A DNA stretch of 64,000 nt from an uncultured Oscillospiraceae bacterium (GTDB taxonomy: Bacteria; Bacillota; Clostridia; Oscillospirales; Oscillospiraceae): contig CAKTPV010000001.1 in the NCBI GenBank assembly GCA_934591815.1, positions 62,001 to 126,000 of the forward strand. The letters run 5' to 3'. Below the pieces are notes generated by a model, which was not told the DNA's origin, did no database searches, and was given only the letters and a program-made list of their open reading frames with translations. Below are positions 15,462-23,084 of the stretch, piece after piece; the stretch's first letter is position 1; every line of letters begins with the position of its first letter. The translations under genes were made by a program, and so were the position numbers.

Positions 15462-16514
15462 TCAGAACCAGGGTTGTATAATTACAATCTCTTTGCTTGT
15501 CTTGTCAATTATGCCTTCACTTTGCAGCCGATTCAAGAAGGTAGAAACGTTTTGACGGGACACACTAATCATTTCTGCCATAGTTTCCTGTGTCAAACGA
15601 ATGGCAATTTTAATTGTCCCCTGAGGGGTCCGTTCTCCGTATTCGTAGGCAATTCGATGGAGGCACTCCATCATTCTGTTTTTCATATTTGTGTCACTTA
15701 AAATCCGGCTTGTCCAAGCGTAGTACCGAACCGAAAAAGATAATTGTCGCATAAGTTCGATGCTGATATTAGGCCGATCCGTTAGAAGGTGCAACAGTTC
15801 CTCAATGCGCAATTGAATTACCTCTGTGTTTCCAACAGCTTCACAACTGGATTCGTGATTGCTCTGTAGCAGAAGCGGCACAATCCCGGTAATACTTCCT
15901 GTATTAAAAATTCTCTGTACAAACTGTTTTCCTGTATCTGACACATAGTTAATTTTCAGCTTTCCTTTAATAATCAAAAGAATAAGCTTAGCCGGCTCTC
16001 CCTGCTGATAAAGGAACTCCCCTTTTTGATATTTTTTTATTTCCCCCAGGTGATTCTCGGCAAGGTAGTCTCGTAATTCTCTCCAGTTCGGCAGAGATGC
16101 CAAATTATTCCTCAATGTATCCGGCATATACCCCTGATCTGCCTCTATATGTGAAATGTAATGATCTTCCGAAAGAGTATTCCTTCTTAAAATCCGTTCC
16201 GCCCAACCAAAAAATGAAGCGCATTTAATATTCTGCATTCTTGATGCAATTATTTTGAAGGTATCATAAGAATAGCAGTTTATATTTCTCTTTACTGTGC
16301 GCATACCCTCCATTTGAACTTTCCGTATTTTACGGAAAGTTTTCATTTCTTCTGGCACACGCATCAGATGATCACTGATGGTTCTGATATTTCGCCCTGT
16401 AATCATACTGATACCTTTTTGATCAAGCCATATCATATTTTCAGCAAAATAAACATCAGCCGTGGAGCATATTTCCACAAGTGGACACGTAATCCATTTA
16501 GCCTTATTCCCCAT
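15462..16514 (-). CDS. Crp/Fnr-type regulator with N-terminal RhuM-like domain
   Basis: 350 residues. Residues ~155-270 form a cyclic-nucleotide-binding-type barrel (KKYQKGEFLYQQGEPAK, then IIKGKLKINYVSDTGKQF). Residues ~285-350 form a Crp winged helix (LTQETMAEMISVSRQNVSTF as recognition unit). Unusually, residues ~17-112 match the RhuM virulence-protein pattern: W-L-D/T-Q near 29, QMEGMRTVKRNINCYSYDTF, then FFGWAERILRR. No iron-sulfur cysteine cluster of FNR type is evident. It starts at ATG 16514 after GAGGAAATCATT. It is encoded directly before the ADPRH-PfkB-amidohydrolase-ABC genes on the same strand, so it probably controls them. Confidence 0.8.
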   Translation of the reverse strand: MGNKAKWITCPLVEICSTADVYFAENMIWLDQKGISMITGRNIRTISDHLMRVPEEMKTFRKIRKVQMEGMRTVKRNINCYSYDTFKIIASRMQNIKCASFFGWAERILRRNTLSEDHYISHIEADQGYMPDTLRNNLASLPNWRELRDYLAENHLGEIKKYQKGEFLYQQGEPAKLILLIIKGKLKINYVSDTGKQFVQRIFNTGSITGIVPLLLQSNHESSCEAVGNTEVIQLRIEELLHLLTDRPNISIELMRQLSFSVRYYAWTSRILSDTNMKNRMMECLHRIAYEYGERTPQGTIKIAIRLTQETMAEMISVSRQNVSTFLNRLQSEGIIDKTSKEIVIIQPWF

Positions 16515-16578
16515 AATGATTTCCTCACTTATAAAGTTGCAAATTAAATTCTTCCTACAACAAAGTTTCCTTTAAATA

Positions 16579-17331
16579 TCAGTAGGACAGCATCACAGGC
16601 TGCATGTGCAGGCAACCATAGCTATCGGTGAATGCATCCTTTTGTTGTTCACTTGGCTCCTGCTCACTGTATACCTTCAAGTAGCCATCGCCATCATAGA
16701 CAAAGATGCCGAACTCTCCAACGGCCAAGGTCCCGCACTCCTCGCCCCAGACGATCTGACCGTCTTGATAAACAGGCTCCATACTATCGCCAGAAACACG
16801 TACGCCAAAATCAGCACCCTTTGGAACTGACTTCTCAGGGAAGCTAACCATTTCAAAGTTGCCCTCATTGAGGAATTCGCTGGTACCAGCGGATACTGCA
16901 AGATTACTCACAGGCACCTCTATGTACTTGAGAATACTGACCACCTTTGGTTACGGCTTATACTTCCCTGACGCAATCAGGTCATCCTCGTACTCCCTGA
17001 CTTTTGCCAAGCCTGTATCATTAAGCACCGGTGTATGACTGCTGCAAAAATAAGAAACATCCACATCCAGATCAAGTGCATGACAGACAGCCACCAGCTG
17101 ATAGGCGTTTGGTAAAGCACTGCCCTTTGCCCACTTATTGATGCCGCTGGGGGACATCGTTACCCCATACTGCCGCAAAAGCGCACTGAAATCGACGAGG
17201 CTGAGGCCAGCCTTGCGTCGTGCTTCATCAATGCGGCCCCCAATAACATTTTCTTGACGCTCTGTCTCTGCATTATAGTTCGCGTGATTCGTTATCGGGA
17301 GAGAAAGAATTTTTGCTTTGCTCTTACTCAT
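16579..17331 (-). pseudogene. XRE-S24 (LexA-like) repressor with in-frame stop
   Basis: One continuous minus-strand frame interrupted by TAA at 16951-16953. The N-terminal part (126 residues) is an XRE helix-turn-helix (GGRIDEARRKAGLSLVDFSA, SPSGINKWAKGSALP). The C-terminal part is an S24 autoprotease (VSGDSMEP with catalytic Ser, GYLKVYS with catalytic Lys). Around the stop the frame reads ASGKYKP-stop-PKVVSILKY with no shift, so a single CAA/CAG to TAA change explains it. The usual product is one self-cleaving repressor of an SOS-type operon. The second half could restart at GTG 16944, but no ribosome site is visible. It is divergent from the polymerase remnant. Confidence 0.8.
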
Positions 17332-17487
17332 AATAGCAACCGCCTTTTCTGTTTATGGCTTCAGTATATAGTGGAAAAGACTCACCGTCAAGGAAAAATT
17401 GACCATTACTCCACAAATTTGGCATTAACGCAGATAAATAGTCCATTCATGATAGAGGCGCACGAGCAAAATCAGAGGTGAAAACGC

Positions 17488-17960
17488 ATGGATAATGAGC
17501 GTGTCATCCTACACAGCGACATGAACTCCTTCTACGCATCCGTTGAAATGATGCTTAACCCAGAACTCAAAGGAAAACCTGTCGCGGTGTGCGGATCAAC
17601 CGAAGAACGTCATGGTATTGTCTTGGCCAAATCAGACTTGGCCAAGAAAGCCGGAGTGAAAACGGGCATGGTGAATTGGAAATCTCGGCAGCTTTGCCCA
17701 GGACTAGTCGTTATGCCGCCCCAGTACGACCAGTATCTCAAGCATTCTAAGCTGGCCCGTCAAGTCCATCGGGCACGGCATTACCTGTACTGCTGACCTG
17801 CAAACGCCGGAAGAAGTGTTTCGTGTTATACTGGAATTGAGCCAGGATGTCGGGCATCGGCTCCGCATCCACAAGTTGATGGCATGTGGTGTTCAAGTCT
17901 TCATCCGGACAAATGCCCTGTATGGCTCACAGTACCAGTGTACCGTCTGCCCGTCGATGA
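17488..17960 (+). pseudogene. Y-family DNA polymerase (UmuC/DinB-like) remnant
   Basis: Starts well (AGAGGTGAAAACGC then ATG) with ILHSDMNSFYASVEMML, the metal-binding start of Y-family polymerases, up to PQYDQYLKHSKLARQV. The frame is then lost near 17790. From about 17808 another frame gives TPEEVFRVILELSQDVGHR and KLMACGVQVFIRTNALYGSQ, which belong to the little-finger domain. The whole catalytic Asp-Glu region, thumb and part of the palm are deleted. Translesion synthesis is therefore lost. Sequence from ~17960 to 18230 is uninterpretable debris. Confidence 0.8.
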
Positions 17961-18234
17961 ACAGGGTCAGGGAGAACAGTGTCAGCACAATGCGGCCCAG
18001 CTCACATACGGCGGACGCCACGCCGAACAGGAATGTGACCATAACATGGTATCGCAAAGACCTCCCAAAAGAAAAGTGCAGGATACACAGAAACTCTCTC
18101 CCAAGCAAAAAATGCTAAACGGGGTCTTGTTGTCAAATGCTCGGCCCATGTGTCGAAGTCAAACCACAGGCAAAAACCGCCGCCGCACAAAGTCTTTGGG
18201 AGAAAAGGCCCGCGAACCCCCCCCCGGCTTTGGA

Positions 18235-18263
18235 TGGACAAGCGGGGAACCCTGTGCTAAAAT
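18235..18263 (+). promoter_or_regulatory. Promoter of the macro-domain gene
   Basis: TGGACA (18235-18240), 17 bp, TAAAAT (18258-18263), 40 bp before the start codon. Confidence 0.55.
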
Positions 18264-18302
18264 GCTAAAATAAAGGGTACTACGGTCTTTGGGAGGTGCA
18301 CC

Positions 18303-19292
18303 ATGCCCCTTATCATCGTTCGCAATGACATCACGAAAATGCCCGTGGACGCCATCGTCAACGCGGCCAAGGAGTCCCTGCTGGGCGGAGGCGGCGTAGA
18401 TGGCTGCATCCACCGTGCGGCGGGACCGGAGCTGCTCCAAGAGTGCCGGACGCTGGGCGGCTGCCGGACCGGCGAGGCCAAGATCACGGGCGCGTACCGC
18501 CTGCCGTGCCGCTACATCATCCACAGCGTGGGCCCTGTGTGGAACGGCGGTAAGTGCGGCGAGCGGGAAAAGCTCGCCTCCTGCTATCGCACCAGCCTTG
18601 CGCTGGCGAAGGAGCACGGCTGTGAGACGGTGGCATTTCCGCTGATCTCCTCCGGCGTTTTTGGCTATCCCAAGGATCAGGCGCTCCGGGTGGCGGTGGA
18701 CACCATCAGCGAATTCCTCGCAGAGAACGACATGACGGTGTACATCGTCATTTTCGACCGCGCGGCGTACCAGATCGGCAATAAGCTGTTCGCGGACATC
18801 GCCGCCTACATCGACGACCACTATGTGGATGCCCACACCGACTCCCGCCGGGAGCGGATGCGCCGGATGGGCGTCGTCGAAAGCCGGATGCTGACCGCCT
18901 ACGAGGACGCGCCCATGGCGACCTCCGGGCTGGACGAGGCGCTTGCGCATTTGGACGCCGGATTTTCGGAGACGCTGCTGAAGCTCATCGACCGCAGCGG
19001 CAAAAAGGACACCGAGGTTTACAAAAAGGCCAACGTAGACCGCAAGCTGTTCTCGAAAATCCGCAACAACCCGGACTATAAGCCCTCCAAGCCCACGGCG
19101 GTGGCCTTCGCCATCGCGCTGGAGCTGAGCCTGCCGGAGACCCGCGACCTCATCGCCCGCGCGGGCTATGCTCTCAGCCCCAGCAGCAAGTTCGACGTCA
19201 TCATCGAGTACTTCATCATGCAGCGGGACTATGACATTTTCAAGATCAACGAGGCGCTGTTCGCGTTCGACCAGAGTTTGCTGGGGGCGTGA
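18303..19292 (+). CDS. Macro-domain protein fused to an XRE-like helix-turn-helix region
   Basis: 329 residues; start at ATG 18303 after GGGAGGTG. Residues 1-~170 are a macro domain: [19 protein letters not shown] (adenine-side Asp and Asn), [14 protein letters not shown] (phosphate loop) and [11 protein letters not shown]. Known members bind ADP-ribose or remove it, or acetyl groups, from proteins and small molecules. Residues ~235-315 ([39 protein letters not shown]) look like an XRE-type helix-turn-helix, giving a possible link between ADP-ribose sensing and nucleic-acid binding. The following ArsC/Spx-like gene starts 35 bp later and is likely co-transcribed. Confidence 0.85.
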   Translation: MPLIIVRNDITKMPVDAIVNAAKESLLGGGGVDGCIHRAAGPELLQECRTLGGCRTGEAKITGAYRLPCRYIIHSVGPVWNGGKCGEREKLASCYRTSLALAKEHGCETVAFPLISSGVFGYPKDQALRVAVDTISEFLAENDMTVYIVIFDRAAYQIGNKLFADIAAYIDDHYVDAHTDSRRERMRRMGVVESRMLTAYEDAPMATSGLDEALAHLDAGFSETLLKLIDRSGKKDTEVYKKANVDRKLFSKIRNNPDYKPSKPTAVAFAIALELSLPETRDLIARAGYALSPSSKFDVIIEYFIMQRDYDIFKINEALFAFDQSLLGA

Positions 19293-19327
19293 GGAAAATA
19301 TACTTTCATAACAAGGAGCGTAACACC

Positions 19328-19684
19328 ATGACTTTTATCTGCTACCCCAAATGCACCACCTGCCAGAAGGCGCAGAAGTGGCTGGACGAGAACGGCATTT
19401 CCTATACATTCCGAGACATCAAAATGGAAAATCCTACTTATGAAGAGCTGTCTGCGTGGCATCGGCGCAGCGGGCTGCCGCTGAAAAGGCTTTTTAACAC
19501 CAGCGGTCTGCTATACAAATCTATGGGGCTAAAGGACAAGTTGCCCCAAATGAGCGAGGACGAGACGCTGAAGCTCCTTGCAGCAGACGGGATGCTGGTC
19601 AAGCGCCCGTTACTGGTGGGCGATGATTTCGTGCTGGTCGGCTTCAAGGAAGCCGAGTGGGAGAAACGTCTGAAAACTTCATAA
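19328..19684 (+). CDS. ArsC/Spx-family thioredoxin-fold protein
   Basis: 118 residues from ATG 19328 with AAGGAG upstream. CYPKCTTCQKAQKWL carries a C-x-x-C pair at the start of a thioredoxin fold. KRPLLVGDDFVLVGFKEAEW is the ArsC/Spx C-terminal signature (KRPL with the cis-Pro). Members include Spx (polymerase-binding stress regulator), MgsR and YffB-type reductases; true arsenate reductases use a different partner residue set. An assignment beyond the family is not safe. The gene is followed at once by the hairpin at 19708-19755, which may stop or regulate transcription. Confidence 0.85.
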   Translation: MTFICYPKCTTCQKAQKWLDENGISYTFRDIKMENPTYEELSAWHRRSGLPLKRLFNTSGLLYKSMGLKDKLPQMSEDETLKLLAADGMLVKRPLLVGDDFVLVGFKEAEWEKRLKTS

Positions 19685-19707
19685 ATGTCGCCCCACAGGC
19701 GACCAAA

Positions 19708-19762
19708 CCCTCCTTCGGATGCGCTACAATGGCAGCGTAATCAAACGAAGGAGGGCTTTTTT
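19708..19762 (+). promoter_or_regulatory. Hairpin masking the ribosome site of the VWA gene
   Basis: CCCTCCTTCG (19708-19717) pairs perfectly with CGAAGGAGGG (19746-19755), and that second arm is the ribosome-binding site of the ATG at 19763. A T-run follows (CTTTTTT), so the same hairpin also has terminator form. It may be both a terminator of the upstream gene and an anti-ribosome-site switch. Confidence 0.6.
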
Positions 19763-20398
19763 ATGACGGAATTGGTTTTTATTTTGGATCGCAGCGGCTC
19801 TATGTCGGGACTGGAGACGGACACCATCGGCGGCTTCAACTCCATGCTCGCGCAGCAAAAGAAGGAGGCAGGCGAAGCTCTGGTTTCCACGGTGCTTTTC
19901 GCCAACGACAGCACGGTCATCCACGACCGCCTGCCGCTGAGCGAGGTGCCGCCCCTGACGGAAAAGGAGTATTTCACCTGCGGCTGCACGGCGCTTTTGG
20001 ACGCCGTGGGCGGCGCCATCCACCACATCGGCAACATTCACAAGTACGCCCGCCGGGAGGATGTGCCGGAGAAGACGATGTTCATCATCACCACCGACGG
20101 CTACGAAAACGCCAGCCGCCGCTACGATTACGAGCGTGTGCGCCGCATGATTGAACGGCAGAAGGAGAAGTACGGCTGGGAGTTTTTGTTCCTCGGCGCA
20201 AACATCGACGCGGCCAAGGAGGCGGCACGTTTCGGCATCGGTGCGGACCGCTCGGTGAACTACAAGTGCGACGAGGCGGGCACGGCGCTCAATTACGAGG
20301 TCATCAGCGAGGCGGTGTGCAGCGTCCGTGCCGCCCGGCCGCTCAGCGCCGACTGGAAGCGCCGCATCGACGAGGACGTGCAGAAAAGAGGGAGGTAA
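19763..20398 (+). CDS. von Willebrand factor A domain protein
   Basis: 211 residues, starting MTELVFILDRSGSMSGLE: the DxSxS metal-binding (MIDAS) motif comes within 14 residues of the N-terminus, so there is no signal peptide and the protein is cytosolic. A Thr (CGCTALLDAVG) and an Asp (ITTDGYENAS) complete the MIDAS set. Such stand-alone VWA proteins act as metal-dependent scaffolds; tellurite/stress operons and MoxR systems use similar ones. No partner ATPase is adjacent. Translation is likely controlled by the upstream hairpin. Confidence 0.85.
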   Translation: MTELVFILDRSGSMSGLETDTIGGFNSMLAQQKKEAGEALVSTVLFANDSTVIHDRLPLSEVPPLTEKEYFTCGCTALLDAVGGAIHHIGNIHKYARREDVPEKTMFIITTDGYENASRRYDYERVRRMIERQKEKYGWEFLFLGANIDAAKEAARFGIGADRSVNYKCDEAGTALNYEVISEAVCSVRAARPLSADWKRRIDEDVQKRGR

Positions 20399-20410
20399 GC
20401 GTATGTACGG

Positions 20411-20623
20411 AGCGATTTTGAAGACGCGCTGCGCACGGCGGTGTCCCTCGGCGGCGACAGCGACACCCTCGCCGCCATCACCGGCAGCATCGCTGAAGCG
20501 TTCTACGGCGTGCCGGAGGAGCTGCGGCAGGAGTGCCGCAAACGCCTGACACCGGAGCTGGCGGAGATTCTGCGTGAGTGGGAAAGTGGGCTTTACAACG
20601 AAAAAATCTGTGGTAGAATTTGA
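20411..20623 (+). pseudogene. C-terminal remnant of an ADP-ribosylglycohydrolase
   Basis: An open frame beginning SDFEDALRTAVSLGGDSDT, then LAAITGSIAEAFYGVPEEL. This is the C-terminal metal-binding block (GGDSDT) of DraG/ARH enzymes and the helices after it. The remaining ~200 N-terminal residues, including the GDAxG block, are absent: the upstream VWA gene ends 13 bp before. Probably an old deletion that joined the VWA gene to the tail of this gene. Confidence 0.75.
20592..20619 (+). promoter_or_regulatory. Promoter of the EF-hand miniprotein gene
   Basis: TTTACA (20592-20597), 16 bp, TAGAAT (20614-20619), inside the remnant, 68 bp before the start codon at 20688. Confidence 0.5.
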
Positions 20624-20687
20624 AATAGCAGGAAGCACGCCGGTGGTTTTTAGGAGGAATACACTGCGTTATGAAGAGGAGGTTGTT

Positions 20688-20882
20688 ATGTCTGGATTTC
20701 CTGATTTCAATGGGGATGGGCGCGTGGATGGCATGGACTATTTCATTTGGAATGAATTAAACAACGGTAGCTCCAACAGACCGCCCTCCGGCGGTAACAG
20801 CGGCTGTGGATGCGGAACGGCGCTTATGCTCTTACTTGTGGTCGGCGTAGCCTTCATCGTAGGAAAACTTCTTGCCATATGA
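20688..20882 (+). CDS. Small EF-hand/dockerin-like membrane-anchored protein
   Basis: 64 residues from ATG 20688, preceded by GAGGAGGTTGTT. DFNGDGRVDGMDYFIWNELN fits a calcium-binding loop (D-x-N-x-D-G-x-V-D-x-x-D) of the EF-hand/dockerin type. A Gly/Ser/Asn-rich linker with GCGCG follows, and a C-terminal hydrophobic helix (ALMLLLVVGVAFIVGKLLA) ends the protein. It probably sits in the membrane with the calcium loop on one side; orientation is not certain. A single loop, and not a pair, is unusual for a cohesin-binding dockerin, so that role is unlikely. Confidence 0.65.
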   Translation: MSGFPDFNGDGRVDGMDYFIWNELNNGSSNRPPSGGNSGCGCGTALMLLLVVGVAFIVGKLLAI

Positions 20883-20885
20883 CCA

Positions 20886-21380
20886 ATGTGCCCGAAACCC
20901 TGCGGCGAGGGCTATATTCCGGGCTTTGCCTGGGCGCAGAAAGGCACCAATGAAAAGCCTATTGTGGCCATTCGGGACAAGAAGATTTTTTCCGGCTACG
21001 AAAACGCGATCCTTACCTATGAAGAGCTTCGGGAGATCGTGCAGGATCCCACGGCATACGAATCGTGGCACACGGCGCTTTCCACCGTCAACGCGGTCTA
21101 CCTCATTGTTGACCGGGAAAACGGACGGAAGTATGTTGGCTCCGCTTACGGCAAGGGCGGCTTATTGGGGCGCTGGACACACTATGTGAAGTCGCTGCAC
21201 GGCGACAACAAGCTGATGAAGGAGCTGCTCTGCGACTACCCGGATAGGTATACGCACTTCCAGTTCTCGATTTTGCAGCTCCTGCCAAAGGCCGTGACGC
21301 CCGATGAAGTGATCCAAACGGAGACCCTTTGGAAGAAAAAGCTGCTGAGCTATGAGCCTCTCGGCATGAATGCGAACTGA
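20886..21380 (+). CDS. GIY-YIG nuclease-domain protein
   Basis: 164 residues. AVYLIVDRENGRKYVGSAYG is the GIY-YIG core in the slightly divergent VYL...YVG form, with the conserved Arg in GLLGRWTHY and a Glu in VIQTETLWKKKL near the C-terminus. The domain cleaves DNA in many phage and repair proteins. Only ~70 residues precede it and no ribosome site stands before ATG 20886. It is either translated by coupling to the EF-hand gene (stop at 20882, 3 bp before) or it is the tail of a longer ancestor. A restriction-like or repair role cannot be chosen from context. Confidence 0.7.
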   Translation: MCPKPCGEGYIPGFAWAQKGTNEKPIVAIRDKKIFSGYENAILTYEELREIVQDPTAYESWHTALSTVNAVYLIVDRENGRKYVGSAYGKGGLLGRWTHYVKSLHGDNKLMKELLCDYPDRYTHFQFSILQLLPKAVTPDEVIQTETLWKKKLLSYEPLGMNAN

Positions 21381-21600
21381 CTGTTCGAATTCTCCTACCA
21401 CACATCTGGCGCTGACCCACGTTTGACCCAGAACAGGATCGGAACGGGCAGGGCTGGACGGAAACAACGCAAAATCCGCCGAGCGAATGGCGGTAATATG
21501 ATAAACTCCGGCATCCATGGCGCAATGTGCTGCTGGTTTTTTTCAATTTGCTTGACAATGCTTCTCCGTCCTTTCTGCCTGCGGTTTGGCTTCTGTGTCC
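21381..21600. other. Intergenic stretch without a supported gene
   Basis: No ORF has a ribosome site. A TTCGAAT heptamer at about 21383 resembles a tRNA T-loop, but its flanks cannot pair. Nothing else is seen. Confidence 0.4.
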
Positions 21601-21629
21601 TTGCTTTTTGGGGGAACGCAGGCTATACT
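21601..21629 (+). promoter_or_regulatory. Promoter of the glycosyltransferase gene
   Basis: TTGCTT (21601-21606), 17 bp, TATACT (21624-21629); start codon 24 bp downstream. Confidence 0.7.
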
Positions 21630-21652
21630 GAGAACAAAAACGAGGTGTGCCT

Positions 21653-22468
21653 ATGGATCTGCTGATGACACTGGATCGAAACTACGTCCCGCAACTGAAT
21701 GTGATGCTGTTCTCCGCACTGCATGGCGACAGTACTGCGTATTTCGACGTATATCTGCTGCACGATGAGGGACTGTCGGAGGCGGACGTGGCGGAAACGC
21801 GGACACTGCTGGGGCAGCGGGGAACGCTGCACCTGATACGAGTGGACGAGGACGGTCTGGCGGACGCGCCGACCTCCGACCGCTATCCGAAAGCCATCTA
21901 TTATCGCATCTTCGCGGCAAAATATCTGCCGGACACGCTGGAGCGGGTGCTGTATCTCGACCCGGATATTGTGGTGCGGCAGAGCCTGCGGGAGCTGTAC
22001 GAAATGCCCATGGGCGCGGCGTTCTTCGCAGCGGCCACCCATATCCGCGGCCTTTTGCACCGTCTCAACGAACTGCGGCTGGATATGGACGAGAACAGCC
22101 CCTATATCAACTCCGGCGTCATGCTGATGAATTTGCAGGCACTGCGCGCGGAGCAGGATATGGAGGCGGTGTTCGGCTACATGGAGGCGCACAAGGGGCG
22201 GCTCATGCTGCCGGATCAGGACATCATCAGCGCCCTGTACGGGCAGCGCATCCTGCCCTTGGACCCCATCCGCTACAATATGACGGAAAAGCTGTTTTCG
22301 CTCCATCGATATAACGGGGACGGCATGACGCTGGAGGATGTGCGGCAGCAGTCCGCAGTCATCCACTACTGCGGACGGAACAAGCCGTGGAAGCCGGGGT
22401 ATTTGGGGGAGTTGAATGTGTTCTATGAGGAGACCGTCTCCCAGATGGCAGAGAGCGGTCTGCATTAA
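21653..22468 (+). CDS. Family 8 glycosyltransferase
   Basis: 271 residues from ATG 21653 (CGAGGTG upstream). GT8 pattern: LLMTLDRNYVPQLNVMLFSA at the start, the metal/UDP-binding D-x-D in RVLYLDPDIVV, YINSGVMLMNLQ in mid-protein, LPDQDIISALYG, and the C-terminal VIHYCGRNKPWKP motif (His and Gly contacts to the nucleotide). Members transfer glucose or galactose from UDP-sugars to cell-surface glycans or lipopolysaccharide-like acceptors, retaining the anomeric configuration. It is transcribed alone and closed by a hairpin. The acceptor is unknown. Confidence 0.9.
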   Translation: MDLLMTLDRNYVPQLNVMLFSALHGDSTAYFDVYLLHDEGLSEADVAETRTLLGQRGTLHLIRVDEDGLADAPTSDRYPKAIYYRIFAAKYLPDTLERVLYLDPDIVVRQSLRELYEMPMGAAFFAAATHIRGLLHRLNELRLDMDENSPYINSGVMLMNLQALRAEQDMEAVFGYMEAHKGRLMLPDQDIISALYGQRILPLDPIRYNMTEKLFSLHRYNGDGMTLEDVRQQSAVIHYCGRNKPWKPGYLGELNVFYEETVSQMAESGLH

Positions 22469-22494
22469 AATTTTTTCTATCGCATATCGCGCAA

Positions 22495-22540
22495 AACGAC
22501 AGAGTACGGCAGCGTCATGGCGCTGCCGCACTCTGTCGTT
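22495..22540 (+). terminator. Hairpin after the glycosyltransferase gene
   Basis: 20-nt arms (22495-22514, 22521-22540) with one mismatch and a 6-nt loop. The U-tract is better on the minus strand. Confidence 0.6.
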
Positions 22541-22699
22541 GCGTCTGTTATTGCGATGGTCACATGCTGTTTCTGCCGCACAGACAAACGGAGCCGGCTG
22601 AGGGATGGCGCGCCGATAGGAGAGAGAAATTTGTATAACCTGCATAATGCATATAGTGAAAAGTTGTGCGGTACGCTCGTGGTTTGGCGGAATCGACCG

Positions 22700-22728
22700 T
22701 TGACTTCGCTGGAAGGTTTTGCTAAAAT
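22700..22728 (+). promoter_or_regulatory. Promoter of the small membrane protein gene
   Basis: TTGACT (22700-22705), 17 bp, TAAAAT (22723-22728). Confidence 0.65.
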
Positions 22729-22765
22729 TCACCCATCATTTTTGAAGCGAAGGGAGGCCGCCGCG

Positions 22766-22972
22766 ATGACCAGGACCATGAACCGTAAGGTGAACAAGAC
22801 CGCGGCTGCCGCCTGTGCCGCCGCTGCCTTCTGCTGCGCCTGCGCCGCTTCTTATACTGCCATTCTGTCCGTGCTGGGCGCCATGATTATGGCGTCCATT
22901 ATTATTTGCGCGCTGGTACTGCTGGTACTGGCTGCCTTTCCCTATGCGCCATTGGCACGGATAACCGCATGA
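22766..22972 (+). CDS. Small two-helix membrane protein, unknown function
   Basis: 68 residues, ATG 22766 preceded by AGGGAGG. A basic N-terminus (MTRTMNRKVNK), then an Ala/Cys-rich first helix (AAAACAAAAFCCACAASYTA) and a second, very hydrophobic helix (IMASIIICALVLLVLAAF). It has its own promoter and terminator, so it is a real unit. I do not recognise a family. The clustered cysteines in the first helix are notable and could bind metal or be chance in an Ala-rich segment. Confidence 0.6.
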   Translation: MTRTMNRKVNKTAAAACAAAAFCCACAASYTAILSVLGAMIMASIIICALVLLVLAAFPYAPLARITA

Positions 22973-22994
22973 TACGCTGACACATGATACAGCG

Positions 22995-23027
22995 AAGCGG
23001 CTCTGCCATTGGCGGAGCCGCTTTTTT
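22995..23027 (+). terminator. Terminator of the small membrane protein gene
   Basis: AAGCGGCTCTGCC (22995-23007) pairs with 23011-23023 with one G-U pair, followed by TTTTTT. Confidence 0.85.
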
Positions 23028-23084
23028 GTATACCTCCGGCGACGGAGTGCATTTTATCAAACTGATGAAAAGGAGAACAAAAAC

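Noticed and set aside
21383..21410. tRNA-like TTCGAAT heptamer
   Set aside because: Flanking bases cannot form a T stem and no acceptor/CCA follows in register.
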